DNA from: Enterovibrio gelatinilyticus
GTDB lineage: Bacteria; Pseudomonadota; Gammaproteobacteria; Enterobacterales; Vibrionaceae
Direction: 5' to 3'
DNA: 64,000 nucleotides
Assembly (NCBI RefSeq): GCF_028683095.1
Contig: NZ_JAJUBC010000009.1
Location: 1-64,000 of the forward strand
The notes beneath the pieces were generated by a model, which did no database searches, had not been told where the DNA came from, and saw only the letters and a program-made list of their open reading frames with translations. Position 1 is the first letter of the stretch; each line of letters opens with the position of its first letter. Of this stretch, positions 1 to 12,600 are shown one piece after another. Position numbers and translations under genes: made by a program.

Positions 1-178
1 GAATCCTCCCACGCTACCGCCATTGCTCGAACGCCTTGGCGTTGAACCACTCCTTTGGTTGAAAACCACATCGAACATCGAGGCCGGTAACATTGTCGGT
101 GCTGAAACCTCGATTAAGGCAGCCTTGCCTTTTCTTAAGCGTAGAAGAGCATCAGGCGCCTGCCCTCTAGACAACTAA
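1..178 (+). CDS. 3' end of an unidentified gene (partial)
   Basis: A reading frame is open from the left edge of the window to a TAA at 176-178, giving about 58 residues, while the other two forward frames are closed by early stops. The translated tail is leucine- and proline-rich, then carries a KRRR cluster near its end. I do not recognise the family, so no function is given. It converges on the immunity gene of the next locus, about 70 bases away, and I see no clear terminator between them. It could be chance openness or a truncated gene next to the toxin locus. Confidence 0.35.
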   Translation, partial: NPPTLPPLLERLGVEPLLWLKTTSNIEAGNIVGAETSIKAALPFLKRRRASGACPLDN

Positions 179-250
179 ACTATTGATTTTTAACCAACTG
201 CTTGTGTCATTTAAACGTCTTCACTCATTTTAGTTATGCTTTGCATCTTT

Positions 251-628
251 CTACAAAGTAGGTAAAACACCCAACATCAATTTAGAGTCAGTAACAAAAA
301 CGACAAACCCTTTCCCTTTTTCATCTTTGACCTGCAACACATTTACTTCTTTAACGGAATCCTTTACCGCCAAAGTTTGCTCAATAGTGGCTCTAAACGC
401 ATCTAAGTAAGTTACATCCCTATTTTTCATTACATCTCTTTGAATGTTGAACCTACTAGAATAAACAGATTCAAACTTATCTATGGGTAATGTCGCTAAA
501 CTTTTTAGTTCACTATCCTCTTGGTTCAACAAGGTAATGAGCCCTAGCGCATACTCTCGGTTAACCAACAAGGCATCTGAAATTTCATCAATCAATGCTC
601 TTTTATCTACTGTCATTTTAATACTCAT
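251..628 (-). CDS. probable immunity protein to the Rhs-type toxin
   Basis: Encodes 125 residues with no signal peptide or membrane segment, so it is probably cytoplasmic. The ATG shares its A with the TGA stop of the giant toxin gene upstream (one-base overlap), so translation is probably coupled. A small orphan gene directly behind the variable C-terminus of an Rhs/SpvB toxin is the normal place of the cognate immunity protein, and that position is the main evidence. The sequence itself is a mixed alpha/beta protein that I do not recognise. By inference it would bind and neutralise the ADP-ribosyltransferase-like tip. Confidence 0.65.
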   Translation of the reverse strand: MSIKMTVDKRALIDEISDALLVNREYALGLITLLNQEDSELKSLATLPIDKFESVYSSRFNIQRDVMKNRDVTYLDAFRATIEQTLAVKDSVKEVNVLQVKDEKGKGFVVFVTDSKLMLGVLPTL

Positions 629-3600
629 CAGTATGCGCTGGGAGAACCAGACCCCAGAGGTTCTTCCACTCTCGCTCCGGTAACTACTCCGGGAACAAGT
701 ACTTCTAGCTCAGCAAAATTATCTGGTGATGGCACCGTTTCGCCTGGAGCAAACTCTCTTGATAAGACTACACCTCCAGAGCCATCTTTACTCGCATGAT
801 AGTCTGCAACGGCTCGTGACATCGTCCAACTGGTAAAAATACTATCGTTATCACCCGCATTGTGACGATCTGGATCATCATGTCCACCTTCAAGTCCAGA
901 AGGAATCGCCATGCCATTTACCGCATTTGGGTAATCAGGGTGGCCGGCTGACACGCCTCGATAAAGCGTCATTCCATTCGTCGATTCCGTGGTTGTCGCC
1001 GTTGCGGTTGCACGATCTTGAGTCGTTGACTGCTCAGTACTATCACTCCTCATCCAGATTGCAACGCCAGCAATGGAACCAGCTACCGCATATGCAGCCC
1101 ATTTAGGCCAAGCGACATCACTTGGGTCCGGCACGGCAGTATCCGTAGCGATCCATGCCAGTGTCGCTTCAGCGATAGCCTCTCCATTCGGGTCGATGAA
1201 TACAGTTGGACGATTATGCGTATAGGTGTAGAGCGCTAAATTTTGCGGTGTATACACACCTCCCATTCCTGGTAGTCGTTCTGGGTCAACACCCAAATAT
1301 GCACCCAATATCGGATCCGGGCTCTGCCATACACTTGTCCGCGGGTCATAGTAACGCGCTCCGAAGTAGTACAGCCCTGTCGCTTCATCCAGTTCCTTAC
1401 CTGAGAAGTAGTAAGGCGTTAGCTGGGTATTGCTCTTCTCGTGAACCCAGGTTTCACCGAATGGGAAGTACTCAAGGTGCTCGTATACTTCACCGTCAAT
1501 GTCCGTGATGTAGCTAGAGCTGCCAAGGTGATCGCCATGGTAGTAGAACTGTTTGGCTTCAAAGTTGATGGAGCCATTACCGCCACCACCGGAGCCGCCA
1601 CCTGAACCACCGCCGCCATTTCCGTTACCGCCTGGGTCAAGGCCCGCGTCTACCATCGCTTGATAAAGCGCAGCTTCTGCAGCTTCGAGATTGCTTTGGG
1701 AGACTTTCAGCGCATTGTGTGCCGCTTTCTTATCCCGGCCTTTCGCTGCCTTGAACGCTTCAAGCGATTGGTCATACGCCGCTTGCGCCGCTTCTACCGC
1801 CGCCTGCGCATCCAACACTTCCTGTGGCAGTGCTTCCGTTGTGGTGTCGGTTGTTGTGCCATCCGTTGTCGTATCTGTGCCGCTCTCCGTCGTGCCAGTC
1901 TCTGTCGAGGTATTGGATGTACTGTCTGTACCCGTTACCAAGGTGGAACTTTCGTTTTCCATCACGCGGGTGTGAATGCGCTGACTACCGGCGTAGTAGT
2001 GCTTGGTGGCCACTTTGCCTGCACGTACCACCAGATACGCATTGATGTAGCGCGTTTCACCCTGGCTGGTGGATTTGATCACACGCTCGCCGCCAGCATC
2101 ATAGATATAGGTGCTGGTGTGTCCATTATCGGTCACGGTGCGGATACGGTTTTCTTCATCCCAGACGATGTCGCGGCGTGTGCCGTTGTCATCGTTTGTC
2201 CAGCCTGTCTGGTTACCGTTGGCGTCATAGCTGAAGGTGCGGTTACCAATATTGCTGGCGGCATGAGGCTGTGCAGAGCCCGCGTAGTCGTATTGCCAGT
2301 CGTAGCTGGTACCTTGCAGTGCATTCCAGCCCGTACCATCCAACGGCAAGCGTTCATGCAGTTGGTTCTTCGCGGTGATGTTATGGATGCTGTCATAGCT
2401 CATCGAGAGGCTGTAACGCTCCTGATGACCCTGACGGGATGTCCAGTCACCACTTGCACTGATCAGCTGATGCAGGTTGTCGTAGGCAAAGCTCTGGCTG
2501 GTTTCCCCGCCAAACAGGTTGCTGTCCAACGGCACGCTGGCTGCGTTGCTGACACCAAGAATGTTACTCATGGCGTCATACTGGTAGCTGTTGTCCTGGA
2601 AGGTGCGGTTGCTATTGGTCGCGGTCAGCGCATCCAGTCGGCGACGTTCCGCTTCATAGCTGTAGGTCATGACCGTGTCATTGCCGAACTGCATGTAGAC
2701 ACGTTGACCAAACTTGTCATATGTCAGCGCTTTGAGCGGCGCATAGGTGTATTCACCTTTGGTGCTGCTCATGGCTTTCATGCTGCCGCCACTGTCGTAT
2801 TCGTGTACCAGTAACTCTCCATCTGGATACGTCAGTTCACGCAGGCGGTTCCAGCTGTCGTAGCGGTAGCTGGTCTGATACGTCTTGGGTGCACTGCCCG
2901 TCAGCGTGGTGACGGTACGCTTGGTGTTGATGATTTCACCCAGTGCACCGTACTTATAGTACTCGGTGCCCGAAGCATCACTCACACGGGACAAACGACC
3001 CGCGGTGTTATCGGCAGCACCCGGTTCACCGTAGTAGTAATTGACGTTGTTAACTGCATTGATTGGGTAAGTGATGCCTGCTAGACGCTCAAAGTCGTAG
3101 GCGTAGTTAATCGCCATGCTCTGTGCGCTTAGATTGGCCGTGATCTTCTGCACCACGTTACTGGCGTTGTCGTACACGCTTTCGGTCAGGCCCATATCTG
3201 GGCTGTCGATGTGAGTACGGCGGCCTGCCAGGTCGTAAATCACGCGGGTGACATTATTCAGATCATCCGTCACGCTCAGCAGTTCATTCACCGCGCTGTA
3301 TTGGTAGCTGGTGAGAATGTTGGCGTGTCCACCAATCGGGTTGTGCTGCGCAACAGTCGTGATACGTCCACGCACATCTTTGTAGGTTTCAGACTCGTTG
3401 CCGTTGGCATCAATGCTTTGGTGCTCAAACTGCATCGCGCCGCTGCGGTCACTGCCAAAACCGTAGGCATTGGTCAGGGTGTTGCCATCCGGCAACGTTA
3501 TCACCAACACACGGTTCAACACGTCGTAAGACTTACGGGTTGGGTTGACCGTGTCGTATTGACTGTTGAAGGTGCCCGGTGTGCCAACGGCTTCTTCAAC

Positions 3601-6600
3601 GGGATACCACTGTGCAATATCGCGGCCAAAGGCATCGAAATGCACACGGCCAGACGCCACCATCATCGGCGTACCTTGTCCGGTCTGGCCGTTGTCGATC
3701 TCTATGTCTTTCTTGGTCTGGATAACACGCATCAGACCATCTACAAAGGTGACGGTATCGATGGTGTCAGACTTGCCTTCGTCGAAGTGCGCAGTGGTCG
3801 CATACGGCACCGTGGCATCAGGGAAGTAGGCGAAATCGATGGTTGTCACACCGTTTTCAATCTCATACGGGGCAGCAACCGTCTCGATACGGCCTTTGGC
3901 ATCAAGAGTGAAATGGATCTTCTGTGCGTTGGTGTCGGTGTTGCTCAGTACCGTACCAAAGCGATAGTCATAGGTGCTGGATGAGGCATAACCGAAGCTG
4001 TCAGTCACGCTTGCCACATAGGTTTGCACCGCATCATCCATCACATAGCTCAGGACATAGCGCTCACCTTTGTAGTTTTCAGGGCGAGTGATGGTTTCAA
4101 GGTTACCGTAGATGTCGTAAGTGATATCGGTCTTCAGCGCGGTGGTTGCATCGGCGTAAACCCGCACCTGCTCCACACTGCCTTGCGCATTGATATCTGC
4201 TTCACGTTGACGAAGCTCATTGCCCGCTGCATCACGCAGCGCAATCGATCTCGGCGCAGACACAATCCAGTCGCTGACGATCTCGTGGTAAACCACGGTG
4301 GCTGTCCAATCGTCAGATGTCCCGACATCACCGTGATCGGTTTGCACCACCACGTTGCCGTAATCATCGTATTGGTAGTCGATGCGGGTTTGCTTCTCTG
4401 CGGTGTCTGTCCCTTCATAGAAGAAGGTTTCTGTCGTCACCAGTTGCGGGAAGGCAGAAGTAAAGTCGTTTTCTTTGCCTGCCACATCCAGAATCACACC
4501 ACTGAACACGTCTTCGGTCTGGTAGCTGTTCACGGTTTCTGTGTAGGTGTTACCGCTACCTTCTTTCATCACGCTGTAGCGTGCCAGCCCTTTTTCGTAG
4601 TAGTTGTCGTTGATGTAATCCGTCGACACATAACGGTAGAGCGCATCACCGTTGGTGGTATCCAGCTCCAGCGTGGTGACATTGGCGAAGCCATAGAAAT
4701 CACGTTCACGACGGTCGTGATAACCGTTCGAATACACGAAACGCTGTTTCATGGTGTCCGCACCGTCGCCAGCAAAGCCATCATTGGTGATTACATTGCT
4801 CAACACCCAGCGGTTTTGCGGCATATCGAAGGTATTACCTTCGCGGTGGTAATCAACAGTGAAACTTGCACCCAGCGGACGCTGAACCGATTTCAGCATG
4901 TTGGTGCGGCCAATCGTGCTCTTCTTCACACGAAGGTCGGTTTCAGCACCCGATTGCAGTACGTCAGGGTAGCCATCGCCGTTGACGTCGTTAATCGAAT
5001 AATTTTCCTGCGATTCCCCATCCGATGAATACGCACCGGCATTCATACAAATCTTCATCACTAAGATTGGTGGCACTAAAGGAATACAGACAGTGAATGA
5101 ACCATTGATAGAGGTAGATTCACTGCTACTGACCTGAAGCTCATTTGCGCCAGTCCAGTTCGTCCAACCAGCAAAACTGCCGCCTTTGTTGATACGAACC
5201 TGAATGTCTGAGCCGGTAAATTTGGCTTCATCCAGCAAACCATCGCCATTGACGTCATAGAGCGTATGCAGCTGATGAGTTTCACTGGAATTCTTGCTGA
5301 TACCTACCTTGATACTGGAAGCACCAATATTGATACCTAAGCCACCACCTTCGGCTTCACTTTCCCCTTGTTTTATCTGAGCAAATCCCCAGTTTTCAGG
5401 TGCGGCAAATGCGTAACCGAGATTGATTTGCGCCGTACCGTTTTCGTACACACGGTCAGGCAAACCATCGGCATTGATGTCGCGCCAACTGACATTGGCA
5501 TGGTCTTTGGTTTTACCACTGGTGCCAGAGATACCCGCGCCCGGCATAGAGGTATTGGCTTCAACAAATGCTTCTTTGAACGTTTTAGTTGTCTGGTTGT
5601 TAGCTGCACCACTGCTACCCATGCTGAAGTTGCCACCAAGCGTGACGCCTTGGTTTTCAGACTGCGAAGTACTTGGGTGACCTAATCCATTGTTTTTGGC
5701 ACCCGATTCCAATGCACCCAACATGTCGGTGTACTGCACTTGTGATTGACCGATGATGTCCGGATAACGGTCACCGTTCATGTCGCTGAAATCAGTGAGA
5801 ATGCGGATATCCTGATCGGTTTCACTGTAACTGCCACTCGCGCCAAAGCCGCCCACAGGCACACCACCACCAATGGAGTAACCGCTGTAGGAAAGCGTTG
5901 TCAGCTTGTTAATGGCGCGAATAGCCTGACTGCCATCAGTGCCGCTAGGAACCGCACCGGATGGGGCGTATTCATCCTCACCAAAACGGGAGCTCGACAT
6001 CGTTGTTTCATCGAGCAGAGAAAGCTCGTCATAACCACGCCACGCATCAACCTGCGCGATCGGCAGCATCATGATGAAAATGCTATTGGTCGGATCGTAG
6101 GCGTTATCCGCCAGATTGTTCTGGTCAATATTGGTGAGATCTGGCGGCGAATTCAGCGCATCCGTCAGTGCATCATCCAGTTTCAGTTCAGACTCAATAA
6201 TCGGCTGCTCGGCACGGGTGCCATTACCGTTATAAACAAACTGACCCCAGCCACGATATTCGGAGCCAAAAATGAAGGTGTAAGAGTAGGTGTAAACACC
6301 GGTATTCCACGCAGAAACCACACCTTGATTGTCAATTTCCACACCAGTATCCAGTGCCAGTAAATCCGCAATTGCTGGCGTGTCCGTGTGGTATTCGATG
6401 AACAGCACATCACCCATCAATACATCGAGTGAGATGTCCGTTGGCGCAGCACTCAAATTACCGTTTGTCACTTCAAACTTCTGTTTCGCCAGAAGCTCGT
6501 TTTCTTTTTTCACCGTAAAGGTGACAGTGCCGGATTCGGCGCCCAAAGGTGCAGTGATCATTGGCGTAATCAGCACTGTGCCGTCCACATCAGCCACCCA

Positions 6601-9600
6601 GCGCTGTGTTACACGGCTTGTTTCATTGAAGATGTTTAGCGACGCCACCGTTTTGAATGCGAGGACAGCTGAACCGTCCTGAATTTGATCGTTAGTGGTT
6701 GGATCATCGGCAGCAATGTAGGTCGCGACTGGCTCCCAATCAAAGCCCGCCCAATCCACATTGGTATCCGCGTCTATCTCAAAGCGGTAAGTATCACCCG
6801 CAGAAACATCTAACGTTAGGTTGATATTCTGTTGCGCCGCAGCAAGACCGTAGTTGGTTTCCCACACCGTCGCGTTTGTGGTGTTGGTACCATCAAAGGT
6901 CACTTTGGTGATTTTTGCAGTCACGTTATCGCTGGTAACAGGTTTGGTTAGCGTGCCGCTGATTTGAACGGTGCCATCAATGGGTACACCCAAGTCACCT
7001 CCCGCAAGCACATAGTCATCGGTTGCTGAAACACTGTATACAGGTAGGCCGTTGGCATCGGTTTCTGCCACTTTGTCGGTATAGGTAATGACAGGCGCCC
7101 ACGAAACCTCATCGTAGTTACCGTCGAAAATCGACTGAACACGGAAGTAGAGGCGATCACCTTTATTGACACTCACTGCGTTCACACCGCTTGGTGTTTT
7201 TACGCTGTAGTCATCAGCATCGATGGTGGTTGCCCAAAGCTCAGAGGCCGCTTGTTGAATCGCGACACGAACACCGTCTGCTTGGGTATAAGTCTGACGA
7301 TCAGCGCTGGTATCTTCCACCAGATTGACAGGGGCGTTGATACTGACAACACCGTCATAAGGCGCTTTCCACGTACGCACCGTATCGTGCAACGGGTTCT
7401 CAGCAATAAAGTTCGCCAGTTCATTCGGGTCGGTTTCAAACCAACCGTCAGTCACCAAAGTACCAGATTCATTGATCGGGTTTGGTGTGTTCGCGCTCGA
7501 CAACACAAAGTGCGGTACCGTAGCATTGGTGCGTTGGTTATAAAGCACGCGACCATTCGCCACGATATCGGTCAGGCCATCGCCGTTAACATCACTGAAG
7601 TAGATGTCGTTGACGGTTGTGCCCCCGCCACTGGTAATCCCTAAATCGCCACTGAAGCTACATGCACCAAGAACAGCTTGGAAACCAGAATTCTTGTTCT
7701 TTCCTTTATCGTGATAGAAAGCATCAGCCGACCCTGTAAATGCTTGGAAAGAGGCAAAGCTCTCCCCTTCACTCGGGCCCGACAAATTCTTCTGATAACC
7801 AATCACGCCACCGCTGATCAATACCTTGTCTGCGAGGCCATCGCCATCAATGTCTGACATCGCAAGGATGCCGTCACTTTCCGACTTACTGAAACCACGC
7901 TGGAAGCCAATGGTCATCGACTTACAGGCCATGTTGCCGTCGAAAATACCAAAGCTGACACCAAAGTGGGCACCACTACTGTCAGACACAGTGCCACTCA
8001 AAGAACTTGCACCATTGCCTGCAAAAGAATCTGCCGCTGCGGTCGCAGCCAGGCGTTCAACCGTGGCTTCTGGAGAAAGATCCTGGCTGGCAAGTTGGGT
8101 GTCACTGCTTCGTGCAGACATGGCGGCGTTTGCCAGTTGCGCATTCAGCGCGTCGATATCGCCTGATGAGGTTTGGGTTGAACCGTCCGCTGAGGCAATC
8201 GGCAGAGACGAATCCACATCTGCCACCGGCGTAAAGCCAGAATTTGCCAACGTATTGTTGGTTGCAGGTTTCAGTGCGCCGAAGTCAATCGTATCGCCCG
8301 GCGAGGATTGCGAGCTGTCATAAAGGAAGTTACCCCACTGACGATAAAGCTGCTTGTTGGCATCATCACTATCGACATGCACACCTGCAGACGCATCCAC
8401 GCCCAGTTCCACCACAGAAACGCTTGGCGTCCATGCGCTTAATACGGTTTGGTCAACATCCTGCGGGAGGTGGTATTCGAAATAGACGGGTTCGCCAGCG
8501 GTCACATCCAGCGCCACCGCATTAAAACTGTTGCCAGTGGAAAGATCCAAGGTTTCTTTTGCCAGCGTCTGGTTGTTGGCTTTTGCTGTAAAAGTCACGG
8601 TGCCAGAAGCTGGCAAACCTGCGGGCAAGTTAGGCTGGAGCGTCACACTGCCGCTTTCGCTCGCCACCACACTGCTTTCTACTGCGTAGCCATACAGCCC
8701 CATGTCAGGGTTTAGCGTGTAATCAAAGCGTGGCGTGCCATCGCTGAGGTAAAGCATGTCAGCGGTGATATCGCTGTCGTTAGCTGACACGTAATTGATG
8801 TTCAGCTCACCCGTCAACCCTGTCCAATCCACGTTGGTATCACTGCTGATCACCAAGCGCAGGTTATCGCTTGCGGTCACGGAAACGTTGCCGACAGCCA
8901 TAGTGCTGGCAGTCAGGTTATCGCCCGCCGCATAGCTTTGCTGCCACACGACAGACTCGCTGCCGTTCGCGGCGGTTTTCACTACAGTTGCGGTGAGATT
9001 ATCGGAAGTTGCTGGCTTAGTCAGCGTGCCACTGACCGCGACTGTGCCGCTAAATGGTGCGACTAACTGAGTGCTGTTTGAAGAAACAAAATCTGCAGAC
9101 GATTGGTAAACATTGAGCCTCAATGCGTTGGCATCTAACTCGTCAGAAGCGCGATCGGTGTAGCGAATGTTTGGATCCCACACCACCTGATCGTTTGCGC
9201 CATCTTCCAGCGAGTTGACGCGGAACATCACCAGATCGCCTTCGTTAACCGCAATGGAATCTAGCGCTGTTGGGGATTTCGCGGTGTAGTCATTCGCCGC
9301 GATTTGCGTAGCCCAAAGCTCGCTGTTTTGATGCTGAACCGAGACGCGAACACCGTCGCTTCCGCTGTAGTCACCTGAGCCTGCGACTAAAGAAACTGGC
9401 GCATCAACCTTCACGGTACCTGTGAATGGCGCTTTCCAAACACGCACGCTATCGAGGTTGGCAAAGGCATCAGCCGCATTGCTGCTGTCGGTGAACACAA
9501 AGCCGTTTTGCGCATCACCAGAGCCAAGGAAAATCTTATCGAGGTAAACCAGATCGGCAATGCCATCGCCGTTAACGTCAGTCACTGACAGGCGCGCATT

Positions 9601-12600
9601 CTGGCCTGCAATCATCTCTGGCGATGCTTTACAGTCGCCGCTTGCGGTGTAGAACGCTTCCTGTGCTGATACCATCAACTGTGCTGCACCATAGCTGACA
9701 GAACCGTCAGAACTCACAGTCACTGCGCGGTAGCTGATGCCATCGGAATCCACGCTCAGTTTATCAACAAGGCCATCACCGTTGATGTCCGCCATTGCCA
9801 GCAGCGTGGGTGCCGTGTTCACGTAACACGCCTCTGTGCCATCTGCATTCAGCGTCGTTGGCGACGATGTTATTTCAGTTTCGCTTGTACCTAAGTCAGC
9901 TTGTTGCAAGCGGGTTGATTCGACGGTGCGGGTACTTAGGCCATCTGCCATGTCGTACGCATCACTCATGGTCCACGTCTGCGTATCCGTAAATGGCTGA
10001 TAATTGCCATTGGCGTCACGCACATCGTCGTAGTAGCTCAGTGAGTGGGTATTGAACAACTGTCCGTTGGCATCAAATTGTTGAATAGAAGCCAGCAGGG
10101 TTTTGTGGAATGCACCCTCGGCGTAGTTAAACGCGTAGGAACGAACAGACTGCCCTTGGAAGCTGACATCAATTTTGCGTAGAAGGTCAGCGGTGACACG
10201 TTTAAAGCCAGTACGTGCGTCGATCATCACGTCCTGACGACGTACCTCAGAAAGATCGCTGTCGCGGGTAAAGTTGACAGAATAAGCCCCTGCCGCGCTG
10301 TTAAATCCGGTGTAGTTGATGGACTTGATATAGAGTTGCTGACCCTGAACATCGCCTTCGCCATTACCAATACCGGCATCGAACACTTTTTCGTAGTTGT
10401 AGGTAACGGTATTGCCATAGGTGTCGATGGTTTTCACCAGCGCCCAATCAGAAATATTGTCGTCGGCTGTTGCCAGTGTGGCGGCCGTTAGCATGCTGGT
10501 ACCGTCGCCACCGAAGAAGTGACGAGTACCGTTCTTGTTGGTCACTTCCCACCAGTAATTGGTCGGGCTTGTTCCGTGACGGATAATGCGGTTGAAGCTT
10601 CCTTCCACGCGCGGGTAAAAGCGTTTCTCGCTAGTACGGGCAACGGGCGTTGCACGGTGTGAAACAGGGGCTAACTGCTGCCCAGCAAACAAATACGTTT
10701 CGGTTTCGGTTGCGCTATCGTAGCGCGGCACACCCCAACGGGTATCAAGAGAAACCGTGGGTAGGCTAAGGTTCCAGCCCATGCCCATCCAGCCGTTGCC
10801 TGCTGCTGAGCTATAGCTCACCTGCAGTTGTGGCGACATACCTTGACGGCCACCCGGCAGTTCTATCGGGTAACCGGTACGGGCGTCACCCATGGCATTG
10901 GCTTTGGGTGCCTGAATCAGATTGATCGACGCACCAGGGTTCGCCGCTTTCATATCTTTGAGTTGGGTGGTGCCAAACGCCTGAGTTTCCGGTGAATCCG
11001 GTGTTTGGATAACGGCGTTAATCATGTCGGTGAAATGATCGGTTTTCGAAACGATCACGCCATCTTTCGTGACCACATCCGCACGCGCAAGCTGAACCCA
11101 GCGATTGGTTTCTTCGTCATAGAAAAAGGTATGAACATCTTTTTCTGAGTACCCTTCAGGGATCTTGTTCTTGTCATACGCAAGAGAAAGGTCATTCTCT
11201 TGATTGAACTTAATGCCATGAGGCAGAAAGCGATACGCCGCCACATCGCCATGGGTGACATTCACCATGCCTTGGTCAAGCGCCGGAATATCCCGCTCTT
11301 CCAGTGTGAAGACTTCAATATCACGCTCCGCTGACAGCGAAGTTTTCAGTACATTGAGTGACGCATCTTCGAAGCCGACAATGGTGTCAGTTTCTGTGGT
11401 CGCAAGGTGTCGGGCGTAACCGCGCTCTGGCAAGGCATTATCACCTTGCAGCGCTTTCACGCCAGCCGCAGTGATCATCACACCCTTGGCGCTTGCACGT
11501 TCTTTTGGTGCAAAAGTCAGTGTTTGGCTGAGCGTTTTTCCGTTTTCCAATACGGCTTCGATGTGAATCGCGTCCCCTTCAACAGGCACTAGCGTTTCAA
11601 AGTTGCCATCAACGGTCTGCACCACGGTGTTGCCAATTTGGAAAGTGACAGCGTCATTGCCGTCGCCTTGCACAAACCCGCGCACATAGGCATGGTCTTG
11701 ATAACGTAAATCTGTTTGCGGCTCAAACACCACCAAAGCCGGAGAAGTCAGTAAAGACGATGCATTGACGGCGGCATGATTCAACGCAAAAGAAAGTCGA
11801 AGATTTTCAACCTGATACTTCAAGTGAGAATCGGATGATGCAAACGGATTAAATCGAATAAGGTTATTACCCGCCACCAGCGCATCAAGATTAATTGGTT
11901 CACTAACAGACGTTGCCAACTCCCCATTTTCAGCCTGAATAATCAAGCCACCCTGCGAGAAACTGCTATTGATTGCGCGCACAACACTTGCTGCGCCAGA
12001 CAAGCCTTTCACGTCATAATGCAACGTGGCAGACTTCAACTGCTCTGGGCGATAAGGCAGGCTGATATTGAATTGGTTGTCATGCTTGGCATCGCGATAT
12101 TTACCCGGTGCCGCACCGAGTAAGGCCTTCTCACTTTCCGAAGAAACATGTGTCGCTTCTATCGCAACCTCAATAGGCGCAGTGAGTAAATAGCTAGGTA
12201 ATGTTGTCGCATCATCCGCGTTGATTTTGATCTCAGACAGCGCTTTAGGATGGTCACTCAGGGGTATAAGTTGAATGCGCACCGCACCCGTGACAATGGG
12301 AGATTCTAGGGAAAGCGTATTCCATTGTTGTTGAGGTAATGACTGCAATGAAATCGACGTCCATGCATCCACTTCCGTCCAAAGGTTATTAACTTTTTGC
12401 TCCACCGAAATTAGGTAGTCTGCATTTCCATAAATCTGAAAATCAGAAACAGACTTTAGAGCATCGAAATATCGCTCAACCAACAATGATGCCTGTCGCG
12501 AAAAACCCTGATTAACATTGCCATCAAACAAACTGGCTTGCCCTGGATAAGCATCCTCAAACGCTCTCTGACTCTCCATCTTTTCTAATGATGAAATATC

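Noticed and set aside
1660-2814. A 384-codon plus-strand open frame inside the toxin gene, and similar ones at 3211-3984, 4024-5028 and 5746-6363
   Set aside because: They are antisense to confirmed Rhs/FG-GAP coding sequence, have no family resemblance and show the Cys/His/Val-rich composition of shadow frames.
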